From Patiria miniata (lineage: Eukaryota; Echinodermata; Asteroidea; Valvatida; Asterinidae): a stretch of DNA of 64,000 nt. The position numbers were made by a program, and so were the translations under genes. The DNA lies in contig NW_024037064.1 in assembly GCF_015706575.1 (NCBI RefSeq), positions 15,167,606 through 15,231,605 on the forward strand. The letters run 5' to 3'. Numbering within the stretch: position 1 is the stretch's first letter; the number at the start of each line of letters is the position of its first letter. Positions 12,418-23,972 of this stretch are shown here, piece by piece. The notes under the pieces were generated by a model. That model was not told where the DNA came from and searched no databases. It was given only the letters and a program-made list of their open reading frames with translations.

Positions 12418-12990
12418 GAGTGGGCCGAATCCCGGATGTACTGCTATACCGGGCCAACCCGTGGCCGGGACGAGGCAAGCCTCTATTCCACGGCCCAAAT
12501 CCAAAAATCAGTTTAATATACTGGCTGTTCAATGAACAGCGTTTCAGATATTAAGCTGAAAAGAACAGATACTTATTTTTTATGGCCCCCCCACAAGACC
12601 ACGCTTGGGGGACCGGGCAGGCCGACCACGTCGGACCAAGCTAGTAGGGTTGCGAACCCTCCTGCCCGGGACAAAGACAACATACAAAGGCGACTTCACG
12701 CCTACACATATAACACAAAAAATGGCGACTTCACGCCGATACAAAGGCGACTTCACGCCTAAACTAAGGCAACTTCATGCCTGAACAAAGGCAACTTCAT
12801 GCCTAAACAAAATCACCCATGCGAGGCAGAACACGGAAGACCGTCACTACGCAAGCCGGGGACCACTTCGGGGGAGGAGCCTTACAGACTCAAGGCTAAG
12901 TGCAATGCCGAGTCTGGACCACCTCCTGATGTTCCTGACCGAGACTAAGACCGATGTGCAATGATCTTAGCCAAAAGGCCGAGAAGCGAT
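12418..12990 (-). pseudogene. U2: U2 snRNA gene interrupted by short insert (unit 3)
   Basis: U2 5' part 12961-12990 and 3' part 12418-12573, split by a 387-bp insert at the branch-point recognition region. Confidence 0.93.
12574..12960 (-). mobile_element. Short U2-targeted retroelement insert, 387-bp common form
   Basis: Reference copy of the common insert. On the minus strand its 3' end folds as a GGGCAGG/CCTGCCC stem enclosing AGGGTT-CGC-AACCCT and CCGAC-GTG-GTCGG hairpins, then GGTCCCCC/GGGGGGGCC, then ATAAAAAATA joined to U2 AGTATC. Upstream lies a row of mini-hairpins (12685-12805) of type AGGCG-ACTTCA-CGCCT or AGGCA-ACTTCA-TGCCT, where the terminal stem pair covaries. There is no ORF of note. 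It could be an SINE-like partner or a 5'-truncated relative of the Keno-like elements. Confidence 0.8.
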
Positions 12991-13491
12991 AACGATTAAT
13001 ATTAAAACAATAGCGCGGAAAGGGATTATTCGTCTTGAAATACTGTTTGCTATTGTTCTTCTTATTATTTATTTTTGCCTTTTTTTGTTTCCTGGTGTGA
13101 AAACAAAAAAAAAGACTCCTGCGCGTCCACCGCAACTCAACGAAACCAGGGGAGAGAGAGATGAGCAAGAAATCTCCGGCTTTCTCAGATTAACAGAGAC
13201 ATATACATTCTTAAAAATATTTCTATCATGCATTTTCATACACCTCGATCATATTTCACCCAAAATCTTGTTGAAAAAATTAATCCAGACAAAAAATGGG
13301 ATCAATGCATCAGTGAGCGAGAGCGTCGGCACTAAATGCCGTACGTACGATGTACCGGGACAAGCATATCAATAGATGGCGCCCTTCAACACTCCCGGTC
13401 ATCGCGCCTCGGCGTTTCCCATCTGGGTATTTCTCAGGGCCTGCCAATGGGTCCCACATTAGGGGCGGGGAAATACTTCAGTTTGTCAGTA

Positions 13492-13564
13492 AGCTCCGTG
13501 GCCGAGTGGTTAGAGAGCACATGTAGAAAGTAATAGACCGTGGGTTCGAGTCCCAGCCTGCCGC
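13492..13564 (+). tRNA. tRNA-like element (unit 3)
   Basis: Copy of the element at 1614-1686 with intact A and B boxes and degenerate stems. Confidence 0.5.
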
Positions 13565-14189
13565 TTTCCTTTAATTGCTTGGTTATTGTTTTGTTTTGTT
13601 ATTTTTTCACTTACTTATTTCCCCTTTTTGTAATAATTACTATTTTATTTCATTGATTTATTGTTTATTTCGTCATGAAGTTATAAGAAGAAAATTCGAA
13701 AGAAAAGAAAACATTCGTCATACCGTTTTCATTTGCGCTTATAATACTTATGTATCAATATCAATGCGGTCCCGCGGGGAGTTAATTGAAGAGAGAGAAA
13801 GAAAGAAAAGAAACAAACGGGAAACAAATGTCAACGCACCATTATTTGTCCATTTTTGTAACCTTTGGTGAATAAGTCATTCACATTCTACATGAGGCAA
13901 CATTTAAGACAATGCATATACATACATGTATGGCTAATGTACTCAGCCGGCCGGCCGGTCACATACGCAGTGCGTAAAATTTTGCATAATGATTAAGTTA
14001 AAGGACACAGTGGGAATTCTATCTGGAACAGTGTTCTATTGTTTATAAAAAAAATTAGAGAAATTGATTTCGGCTATGAGTGAAGGTAGAGGTGGAGTTA
14101 GACAGGCAGCGACAAATCTCTTTTTTGAAGGTTGTGGTGGCTCTGAAAAGAGCCTTTTGGGTTTGTGGATGCAAAGTAAGTTCTTTTCT

Positions 14190-14567
14190 TTACTTTGACA
14201 CTTTGGCGGTCTTCTTGGGCAGAAGAACTTGCTGGATGTTGGGAAGGACACCACCCTGCGCGATGGTAACTCCGCTCATCAACTTGTTCAACTCCTCGTC
14301 GTTGCGTATAGCAAGCTGCAGATGGCGGGGATTAATTCTCGTCTTCTTGTTGTCTCGTGCAGCGTTTCCGGCCAGTTCCAAGATCTCCGCGGTAAGGTAC
14401 TCCATCACTGCCGCAAGGTAGACCGGTGCACCGGCACCGACACGCTGGGCGTAGTTGCCCTTACGCAGAAATCTGTGAACACGACCCACGGGGAACTGGA
14501 GTCCCGCCCTGGAGGACCTGCTCTTGGCCTTGCTTCTTGCTTTGCCGCTCTTTCCTCGCCCAGTCAT
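14190..14567 (-). CDS. H2A: Histone H2A (unit 3)
   Basis: Predicted protein identical to the other H2A copies. Stem-loop at 14139-14154. Confidence 0.98.
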   Translation of the reverse strand: MTGRGKSGKARSKAKSRSSRAGLQFPVGRVHRFLRKGNYAQRVGAGAPVYLAAVMEYLTAEILELAGNAARDNKKTRINPRHLQLAIRNDEELNKLMSGVTIAQGGVLPNIQQVLLPKKTAKVSK

Positions 14568-15352
14568 CTTGACAGTATAGTGACAGAAGATGAATGTACT
14601 CTGCAGTAAAGGTGGTGTGTGAATGAACCCACTTGGAAAACACAACACTAGTTATAGCGTTCTGGTGGATTGGCTGAAGCGTGCCAAGTAGCCAATCACG
14701 CGACACGGGCGTGCCCGTCGCACGGTTGGGTGCACCGCATCCATTTTGGACGCGGGGGACGAGGGAACAAAAAATTACAACTGTGTCATCGTCGTTCAAA
14801 GTAATGGAATCACTAGATAAAACACAGAAACATGCAACATTCTTACCTCCATTTTAAGACGTTTTATTGTTATTCCGCCGAAGAAGTCCCATGATCTTTC
14901 GACCAGCCTCCGCACAATGGCAGTGATTCGTTGCTCTCACGCGGCGGTTAAAACTGGCCTCGGTTTCTTGCTAGATATTTGTAACATCCCACAGACGAAA
15001 TCCTAATTTATTTTTTAATAGTAACCCACTCAACAAAATGCAAGCACTCGTCCGGAGATTGAAAGAAATGACCAATTGAAAAAGGCTGTGGCATAAATTA
15101 AATTATGTGTTTACGACGACGACAAGACTCAGGGATTAACTTTAATCGCATTACCTCCCCTCGCCTCACGAAGGGTAAAAGCATATTAAAAAAAAAGAGA
15201 GAGAGTGAAAGGGACACAACAGAATAAAAAAAGGTTAGTTGTAAAACCTAAGAAATGGGCTGATCGGGCGAACTGAGCTGACTGGCAAATCTCTTTTTGG
15301 AAACTGTGTTGGCTCTGAAAAGAGCCGTTTGGTTTTGAAGCCTTCAAAATTT

Positions 15353-15721
15353 CTATTTTGAAGTCGTGTACTTGGTGACGGCCTTGGTGCCTTCGCTGAC
15401 TGCATGCTTAGCAAGCTCCCCGGGAAGAAGTAGGCGTACTGCTGTCTGCACTTCACGGCTTGTGATGGTGGACTTCTTGTTGTAGAGAGCGAGGCGAGAA
15501 GATTCGCTGGCGATGCGCTCAAACACGTCGTTGACAAAGCTGTTCATGATGCTCATTGCCTTGCTCGAGATTCCGGTGTCGGGGTGCACCTGTTTCATCA
15601 CTTTGTAGATGTAGATGCCGTAGCTCTCCTTGCGACGCCGGTGCCTCTTTTTGTTTGCGCTAACCGGACCCTTAGTATTTCCGGCCTTCTTCTGACCTTT
15701 TCCGCTAACTTTGGGAGCCAT
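15353..15721 (-). CDS. H2B: Histone H2B (unit 3)
   Basis: Predicted protein identical to the other H2B copies. Stem-loop at 15311-15326. Confidence 0.98.
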   Translation of the reverse strand: MAPKVSGKGQKKAGNTKGPVSANKKRHRRRKESYGIYIYKVMKQVHPDTGISSKAMSIMNSFVNDVFERIASESSRLALYNKKSTITSREVQTAVRLLLPGELAKHAVSEGTKAVTKYTTSK

Positions 15722-16441
15722 ATTGGAGGACTTGGAATGTATCGGATCGTGAGATCGAATGAAAGACCAGCACGTCTTGGCCGGCTTTTATTGTGCACAG
15801 CTTGGATTCTGACCACCCATGCATCGTCCACTTTCCCGCCAGTGACCGCTAACCCATGCGTGAAGAAAGCGGTATGCGTGCATAGTTATACAATGCACGC
15901 ACGGCACGACCCCCCCCCCCCCCCTCCCCGGCAAGGGTATTTTTAGCCTTTTTCTCAGACTGACACGTGTATAAGTGTCCTTCTTAAATATTATTGTCTA
16001 CTGAATTTCTGGGAAATAATAAAGTCATCTCCAGCGGAGGGCGAATTAATATGTCGTAGTGCACCAATACTTCTTTAAATGTTGTTTCCCCCTTATGCAC
16101 CATCCATTTATAATGAATCATACAATGTAACGCAAAACCGACGAAAATAAGAGAACGAGTACCTGTAATTGTCAAAACAGATAGGAAATATATATCATTA
16201 TTACCATGCCCATAACAATTCAATTTTGCCTGGAACACGTTTCGGATGAGGCATACGTATAGAACCCAAAAAGTGGAATGTATTTGGACAGAATATCAAC
16301 AATAATAATTCGGAAAAAAATCAACGGCCCTTTATTCTTTATTTGAAGGAAAACTCAGGGATTGGACTTAATCTCTCTTTGAAGAAGTAGTGGCTCTGAA
16401 AAGAGCCGTTAGTTTTATTTCTTTTTGCGCACACAACGTGC

Positions 16442-16954
<513 letters not shown>

Positions 16955-17545
16955 CTAACAATGGGCTATCTTCCGATTGGGTGCTTCGGGGGCCAAGCGG
17001 AGACGCTTCAGTGATCACGATTTCCGTACGTTGAAAAAGTATAGACGTTAAATTTCAATCGAAAATGCTGCTTTTCCGAGCCTATAGTATTATGAGCCCT
17101 CGGCAACAGAATCCATTTGGGATCGTTGTGACTACAATATTTCTCCCACCCCCTACTTGGGATTAATTGAACCCCAATAAACACCCCCTCCCCCACCCCC
17201 TAAAAGAAAAGTGACAAACATACGGATTTCCCTGGCTGCTGTTTATGTTTGTTTTGTAATAAAGACAATAATCACACACACCCATTCGCGAACAAAATGT
17301 CACGGATCCCTCTATACGTTCCCCGCTATATCCTGAGACGAGCACCCAGTAATTATTACTTAATCGACTTTGACAAAAAATGGAGACCAGACATGTTTTA
17401 CAGTGGAAATAGGGAGGGGAAAAGCAACTCTAAGAACACACATGACAAGGACAAGTGAAATCGAGTAAAATCAAGATTCAATCTCTTTTTTGAAATAGTG
17501 GTGGCTCTGAAAAGAGCCGTTCGGTTTGATTTTTGAATATGGTGT

Positions 17546-17869
<324 letters not shown>

Positions 17870-18359
17870 TCAGTCGGTTGTAGATGATTCAATGGCCATC
17901 CCAGCCCCGGCGAGGCAACTTATAGGACATGCGCGGACGCGATATGAGCATGCGAAGCCATCAACTGTTACGGCGCCCTCTGGCGACCAATCGTGGCAGG
18001 AGCACTCATCCTGGGAAACAAACAAATCAGAAGCAAAACAAGGGGGAAAAGGGATAACAAATAAGAAAAGGAAGAAGATGCCTAGAAACATATTGCAACG
18101 AGACTCAAACAATACATTTATAACCAGACACAGAGGGGTCGTGGCCAAGCCTTTTTTTTTTTTTTTTTTTTTTTACACCTTGAACGGAAATCAATGGAAA
18201 CGCCAACATCATAATTTAACAAGACTTTACACACTTACTAATATTTACCGTAATTCAATGTGAAAGCCCTGTCACCAAAACGTCAAAAGAAAACGAACCT
18301 TTAACGACGGGGCACCGTAGTCAGAACCTGTTTTTGTATTAATTTATGTTCCCCGAAGG

Positions 18360-18515
18360 GAGTGGGCCGAATCCCGGATGTACTGCTATACCGGGCCAAC
18401 CCGTGGCCGGGACGAGGCAAGCCTCTATTCCACGGCCCAAATCCAAAAATCAGTTTAATATACTGGCTGTTCAATGAACAGCGTTTCAGATATTAAGCTG
18501 AAAAGAACAGATACT
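18360..18515 (-). pseudogene. U2: U2 snRNA 3' part, cut off by Keno-like insertion (unit 4)
   Basis: Contains AGTATCTGTTC through the Sm site and stem-loops III and IV. Its 5' counterpart is 12.6 kb away at 31130-31181. The 18-bp target copy is 18498-18515. Confidence 0.93.
18498..18515 (-). repeat. U2 target-site duplication, copy 1
   Basis: AGTATCTGTTCTTTTCAG on the minus strand, at the 3' end of the first element. Identical copies lie at 24763-24780 and 31130-31147. This is the target duplication made by staggered cleavage of U2. Confidence 0.9.
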
Positions 18516-19075
18516 AATTTTTTGGTTTCGGGATCCTCCTAAAGAAGATCCCAGGATAGGGTAGTCACACTACACCTTAGTAAGTGAGGCTACGAGCCTC
18601 CCTACCCTTTTACCTACTATCAAGAACAAACAGACACTTGACAAAGACAAGACATGCAGTCTGTGTAGCCACGCTACCCACGCATTACCATGGTAGGGTA
18701 CGACCCTAACTGACTGGCAGGAAAATATACAAACAGAAAACTATACCATGAAACTTCCGGACTCAACAACGCTCATGCGAGCAAACATGCACTAAAAAAG
18801 ACCTAAAGGGTCCTAACCAACAGAGCGAAAACGCTCACAGGTCCGACCTAAGGAACCGAAACGGTCCTTAAACAACAAAAGCCAGCAAAAAGCCAAGCTT
18901 AGTAAAAAAAGGCCTAAGGGGCCCCAAAACCAGGAGCAAAAGAACTCCCACAAAAAGGGGACCTAAAGGGTCCCAAAAACAAGGAGCAAAAGGCTCCCAC
19001 AAAAAAAGGACCTAAGGGGCCCGAGATAAACAAGGAGCGAAAGTCTCAAGGCTGTAATAGTGCAAAAAAACAAAA
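18516..19075 (-). other. 3' UTR of Keno-like copy 1
   Basis: The last 90 nt of the transcript fold as GGGTAGGG/CCCTACCC enclosing AGGCT-CGT-AGCCT and TAGT-GGG-ACTA, followed by a GGATC/GATCC hairpin and an A-rich end. Further upstream (18803-19060) lies a row of mini-hairpins such as GGACC/GGTCC, GAGCG/CGCTC and GGAGC/GCTCC. The terminal fold is a good candidate for recognition by the element's own RT. Confidence 0.75.
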
Positions 19076-22000
19076 TCACAACCTAAAGACAAGTTGGTCG
19101 TCTCTGATGAAACATACCGCTCCCCGCACGCACCAGATGGTGCGGAACTTGGCCCGGTCCAGCCGGACGAAGTCTAAACGAATGCGGTTCTTGACCGCAG
19201 CCTTGACACGGTGAAGCACGTGGTCGGCATCCGGCCGTGAGCCATCATACAATGTCTCACAGCGCGAACACCAAACCAACCACTTCACCGTGCTAATCAA
19301 ATACCAGACCAGAAGAGAGTCTGGCCTGGTCTCTAGCCCTGACCCATACAAAACGCAGGAGCGGGTCAGGGAAAAATAGCGGGCTAGGGCTTTACCACCA
19401 ATGTGTTCGACCCATGCCCACAAAATGTAAACAAAAGGGCAGTCCCAGAAAACGTGGCCCAGTGACTCGGGAGCGGCACAGCCAACCCGAGGACACTGGC
19501 CGTCACCAATGCCCCAATGGCCTAAACGTTGGGAAGTTTTCAAGGCCCCCCATATCACCCTCCAATTCAAGTCGCGCAAGCGGTTACTCAAATTGGAGGA
19601 GTGACACAATTTAAAAAGATGAAGAAAATCATCGCACCTAACCGCCGGACACTGGACCGGCTGCTGACCTGACAACAGGTCATACAGTTGTCGGACCGTA
19701 ATTGGCCCCCAGTCAATATCCGGCGAAATTGTAGATACAAGCAGGACCAGCCTGCAAAAATGGCGATAAAACCCAGTGGGTTGGAGGGCGTGTGGGGTAT
19801 CATTCCTCCAGATGTTACGGGGGAGAACCCCAAGGAGTGACGAGGCCGCCCAGTACAGAGAAAAAAATCTCCAAGGAGGACCATCGTCACTCAACAAAAC
19901 CTTAAACCCACTGACAAAGAAAGCGTCACATTTGTGACGAATATTGGTGACCCCAAGGCCACCATTAGCTAAAGTCTGGACAAGGACTGACCTTTTTACA
20001 AGTTCAGTCTTGCCAGACCAAATAAACGAAAAAATGGCCCGGTTAATAACCCTCTCTACCGAAACCGGCAGAGGATAAACCGGGGCCAAGAAAAACAACG
20101 GAGTTAAAATCAAGGTGTTGACCAGCAACACCTTGCCTAAAAGAGAGAGCATTCTCCCTTTCCACATGTCCAAAGTGGACTGCAGATTGGGGATCCGCTC
20201 TCTCCAATTCATAGGGCCCATGTCCCCACCGCCAACCCAGACACCGTTGATTTTAATCGGGTCTCTGGTCCACTGGATAGGGACCTCGTCGGGAAGGCAG
20301 TCGGGCCATGAGCCAAAAACCAAGCCTTTCGACTTGGCGAAGTTAAGGCGAGACCCGCTCGCACGAGAAAATGCATCGATGATGCCAAACAACCGCCTCA
20401 CCGATCTGAAATCCCGAACTATGCAGGTTGTATCGTCTGCGTACTGCAGAACCCTGCATTCGAGGCCACTGGCCCCAGGGATTGTCAGACCGGCAAGACG
20501 GCTATCTTTAATGACAGTCTGAGCAAAAGGCTCGATAAAAAGCACGTATAAAAGAGGGGAGAGGGGGCAACCCTGCCTCACTCCCCTCGTGACTAAAAAG
20601 GGTTCTGAAAGAGAACCATTAGTTAAAACGGCACTGGATATGTTTGTGTACAACAGCTCTATCCAGTGCCTAAAATTAGGTCCAAAACCAAAACGGTCGA
20701 GGACTTTAAAAAGAAAATCCCAATTGACCCTGTCAAAGGCCTTCTGCTGGTCTAGGGAAATAACAAGGCAGTCAAGGTTCTTCCCATCCACGAATGCTAC
20801 CAGATCCCGAAGGAGTCTGATATTATCATGGATGGACCTCCCCTTGACGCCACAAGTTTGAAACTGACCGACAATGTCGGGCAACACCCGACCAAGGCGG
20901 AGGCACAAGGCCTTCGACAGGATCTTGTAGTCAACATTGAGAAGGGATATAGGACGCTTGTTCCTAGGATCAAGCGGATCCCCACCCTTCTCTAAAAGTG
21001 TGATGATTCCCAATCGCTGGGAATCACCTAGACTATTAAAAGAAAAGGCACAACGGAAGACCCCGAGAAGGTCGGGACCGACCAAATCCCAGAACTTCAC
21101 GTAGAATTCCTTGGGCAGGCCGTCCCCACCAGGAGTCTTACCGTTGGCCATACTACGTAGAGCCACATCGAGCTCAGGCAGCCCAAGTGGGCTGTCCAAG
21201 TCAATGCGGCTAGCTTCGTCCAAAACATTGGACAGAGAGTCCAGAAACGGAGACTGCGATTCAACCTCCACAGGCTCGGCCGAAAACAAATCGAGATAAA
21301 AATCTCTATAAACTGTCGAGATTTCTTCCGGAGAGGAAACAATGTCCCCTCCAGGACTATAAACGGAAGAAATAGTTTTCTTCCGAGCCTGAGAGGTCTC
21401 GAGCTGGTAAAAATACCTGGACGGCTTCTCCCCTTCCTCGAGGTCACGAACCCGCGCGCGGATCCGAGCCCCCTCCGCTTCAAAGTCGTCCAGTTTAGCA
21501 AGCTCGTTTCTAATTTCCTCGTGCCGAGCAAGAACCTCAGGGTTACATTGCCCGGAATTGAGGGCGGAAACGACTGAGCGCAGGGCAGCCACAAGTGACT
21601 CCCTGCGCCGTCGTCTATTTCTTACCAACCGGCAAGAAAAGGAAATAATAAATCGCTTAATGCGGGACTTGACGTCCTCCCACCAGAGGAGTTCGTTTCC
21701 GTACCCCTCCTTGAGAGTCCGCCAGCCCGCATAAGCCTTTCTGAAATCCGTTTGAAAGCCAGCGTCGGCCAGGACGGAAACATTACATTTCCAAAAACCC
21801 CGACCGGCGCCGGCAATCTCCGGGAAATTAAATTTCAAATCAACACAGTCATGGTCACTGAAATAGCATGGCGAATGCCCGCAAGACACGACACCCACCG
21901 AACTGGATGTGTAAATACGATCCAGCCGGCTAGTGATCGTGTTTGCCGCATTTCGCCATGTAAAAGAATGCGTGGACGGGTTGAAAGACCGCCAGCAGTC

Positions 22001-22528
22001 CTTAAAAGAAAAGTCGGAAATGAGGTGACCGAGCTCCGCGGCGCCGATCCCACAAGATGTGGAATCCGAACCACGGCGGTCAAGCTCTAAATCCAGGACA
22101 CAGTTGAAGTCTCCTGTTAAAATAACAGGACAACTACCCGTCAAGAAAAAAGACAACTCCGTGAAGAAGAGACGACGCGACCTGGGGTCAGTCGGGGCAT
22201 AAACTGTGCACAATCGCACACCCTTTCCTCCCCCCGGACCGCGCAAAATTCCAGAAACGATCCTTCCATCAGAATCGATGGAAAGATCAGAAAATTCAAA
22301 AGGACTTTTGGCAGGCAGAAGGATGACGGTCCCGCAGGAAGAAGATGTGCCAAAACTGGCAAAAATCTTCCCCCTCCACTCCGCCTGCCAAGAAACTAAA
22401 TCGTCATTGCCAGAAATATGACACTCCTGAAGACAGGAAATATCATACTCCCGACAAAGACTAAAAACGCGTCTCCTCTTCACGGGGTCACGCATTCCAT
22501 TGACGTTCAATGAAAGCAAATTGACCAT
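19076..22528 (-). CDS. ORF2: APE endonuclease / reverse transcriptase (copy 1)
   Basis: Open for 1150 codons. The N-terminal APE-like endonuclease (residues 1-235) shows LNVNG (7-11), catalytic Glu35, TGDFN (138-142), RLDRIY (201-206) and SDH (224-226). The RT domain follows (about 430-770), with SLDQQKAFDRV, VRQGCPLSPLLY and the catalytic YADD at 696-699. A CX4CX7HX4C zinc knuckle lies near residues 1010-1032. The enzyme nicks U2 and primes reverse transcription of its own RNA at the nick. ORF2 starts 20 nt after the ORF1 stop, suggesting reinitiation. The start MVNLLSLNVNG is chosen by fit to the endonuclease N-terminus. Confidence 0.95.
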   Translation of the reverse strand: MVNLLSLNVNGMRDPVKRRRVFSLCREYDISCLQECHISGNDDLVSWQAEWRGKIFASFGTSSSCGTVILLPAKSPFEFSDLSIDSDGRIVSGILRGPGGGKGVRLCTVYAPTDPRSRRLFFTELSFFLTGSCPVILTGDFNCVLDLELDRRGSDSTSCGIGAAELGHLISDFSFKDCWRSFNPSTHSFTWRNAANTITSRLDRIYTSSSVGVVSCGHSPCYFSDHDCVDLKFNFPEIAGAGRGFWKCNVSVLADAGFQTDFRKAYAGWRTLKEGYGNELLWWEDVKSRIKRFIISFSCRLVRNRRRRRESLVAALRSVVSALNSGQCNPEVLARHEEIRNELAKLDDFEAEGARIRARVRDLEEGEKPSRYFYQLETSQARKKTISSVYSPGGDIVSSPEEISTVYRDFYLDLFSAEPVEVESQSPFLDSLSNVLDEASRIDLDSPLGLPELDVALRSMANGKTPGGDGLPKEFYVKFWDLVGPDLLGVFRCAFSFNSLGDSQRLGIITLLEKGGDPLDPRNKRPISLLNVDYKILSKALCLRLGRVLPDIVGQFQTCGVKGRSIHDNIRLLRDLVAFVDGKNLDCLVISLDQQKAFDRVNWDFLFKVLDRFGFGPNFRHWIELLYTNISSAVLTNGSLSEPFLVTRGVRQGCPLSPLLYVLFIEPFAQTVIKDSRLAGLTIPGASGLECRVLQYADDTTCIVRDFRSVRRLFGIIDAFSRASGSRLNFAKSKGLVFGSWPDCLPDEVPIQWTRDPIKINGVWVGGGDMGPMNWRERIPNLQSTLDMWKGRMLSLLGKVLLVNTLILTPLFFLAPVYPLPVSVERVINRAIFSFIWSGKTELVKRSVLVQTLANGGLGVTNIRHKCDAFFVSGFKVLLSDDGPPWRFFSLYWAASSLLGVLPRNIWRNDTPHALQPTGFYRHFCRLVLLVSTISPDIDWGPITVRQLYDLLSGQQPVQCPAVRCDDFLHLFKLCHSSNLSNRLRDLNWRVIWGALKTSQRLGHWGIGDGQCPRVGCAAPESLGHVFWDCPFVYILWAWVEHIGGKALARYFSLTRSCVLYGSGLETRPDSLLVWYLISTVKWLVWCSRCETLYDGSRPDADHVLHRVKAAVKNRIRLDFVRLDRAKFRTIWCVRGAVCFIRDDQLVFRL

Positions 22529-22548
22529 GGTGTGCTGAAGTGAACATA

Positions 22549-23972
22549 TTACTCGGGTGGATCACCTTTCGGTTTACCACCCGAGTCTAGAGTGGCAGCG
22601 GGGGGAGAACTACTGTCCCCCACCCGCTTGTCCGTATCCGGGCCCTGGGGCTCGGACCGGCTAGTTTGTGTGTCCCCCGAAGGTGTTGTGCGGGGGACAG
22701 CACTAGTTTTGGATGAGCTTGTAGGCTCATCCACTTTCATCTCAGACTCAGATGAGTCTGAGAGACATTTCCCCGAGATTTTTTTGGGGACTGCACCCGA
22801 AGAGGGAGAATCGGAGCCAGAAGAGGGATGACGAGCCCTCTTCTTCATCTTCCTCTTCCCTCTAACGGGTAAAAAACCCACCGCCCTATCTATTGCAGCC
22901 GCCTGGCAGTCAATGGCGTCGCAAGACACCACGGGCTTGGTGTTAATACCCGTGCAGTCCGCGCAGCCGGCCACATGAAAGGGCATAGCCCTCGAAATCC
23001 CACGGTCGCAATGGAAACATTCCCACGCGACCGGAGACTTCAGAGGGCCTATCTGCCTCGAGCATTGAATGCACGATGCTCGAGGCAATTCAAAAATCGA
23101 CGACTCGGAACTCTCCGAGTCTGACAAATCAGACCCGGGAGTTACAGCTGGGTTGGACTTCTCCGCCGCCGCCACGTCCAAAACGGGCGTGGACTCGGGG
23201 GAAGACGGAGAAGACTCCAACCCACTAGATTTGGCAGGAGAGGATTCCGCTCCAACAGATGGTACCGGAGCAGACTTCCCCTGCACTACTACATCAGCCC
23301 ACCGTTTGGTGGGCTGAACTTTCCTGGCGAAGGATTTGGGACACAGCTTAAAGCCATGCCCCTCCTCCTCGCACAAAGTACAAACCACCCTGTTGGGGCA
23401 TTCCCCAGAAGGGTGGCCTACAAGCAAACATTTGTAGCACCTTACGGTACTACATTTGTTTGCCGAGTGTGTCGGGTCCCCGCACCGGGCGCACGTCCGG
23501 GTTTGGCCGGAGTGGCCGACCCAGGCGTTGCGGTTCCCAATGCGGAGAACCGACGGTATAGATTTGACACCCGACATTAAGTACTGTCGGGTGCCAGTGA
23601 ATACGGCAGGTTCCTCAGGGTAGGTTTGGAATCTTCCCTTGTGGACCCTGCCGTACCTAGACAAGATGGACCGGACGACATTGTCGTCCACGTCCATCTC
23701 AACGTACTTGACAGTGACCAGCTTCAGGCCGAATGATGAAACACGGCAACCTGGAAGCCGGTCTAAAACTGGCTCAAACTTTCGAGCTAGTGCGACCGAT
23801 TTGAACGTCATGTCAAATCGGCCGCCAGGTAGGGTTGCAAGGCCTCAAGGTGAGTGGCCGGGATAATCCCGACCCCCTTGAGGGCCTTGAACACATCACT
23901 TGACGTCTCCTTGCCCCCAAAACTAAGTTCGAGGGCTCGGAGACGCCTGGCTTCGCTACCGTTTGACGGCAT
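22549..23972 (-). pseudogene. ORF1: zinc-knuckle RNA-binding protein, 1-nt frameshift (copy 1)
   Basis: The N-terminal part starts MPSNGSEARRLRAL at 23972. Near 23825, about codon 50, one base is missing relative to copy 2, and the reading shifts into the long frame ending at 22549. The protein has an RRM-like N-terminal region, then three CX2CX4HX4C knuckles (about 23330-23493), a Ser/Glu-rich linker, a Cys-rich region with three CX2C pairs (22906-23073), a basic patch and an acidic/serine tail. It would coat the element RNA. The frameshift may be a real mutation or an assembly error, since downstream codons look constrained. Confidence 0.85.

Noticed and set aside
12685..12805. CRISPR-like array of short repeats
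   Set aside because: Each unit is a self-complementary hairpin with tiny irregular spacers inside a retroelement 3' UTR in an animal genome; not CRISPR.
22592..23580. Plus-strand frames antisense to ORF1
   Set aside because: They mirror the Ser/Pro and Cys-rich codons of ORF1 and are shadows.
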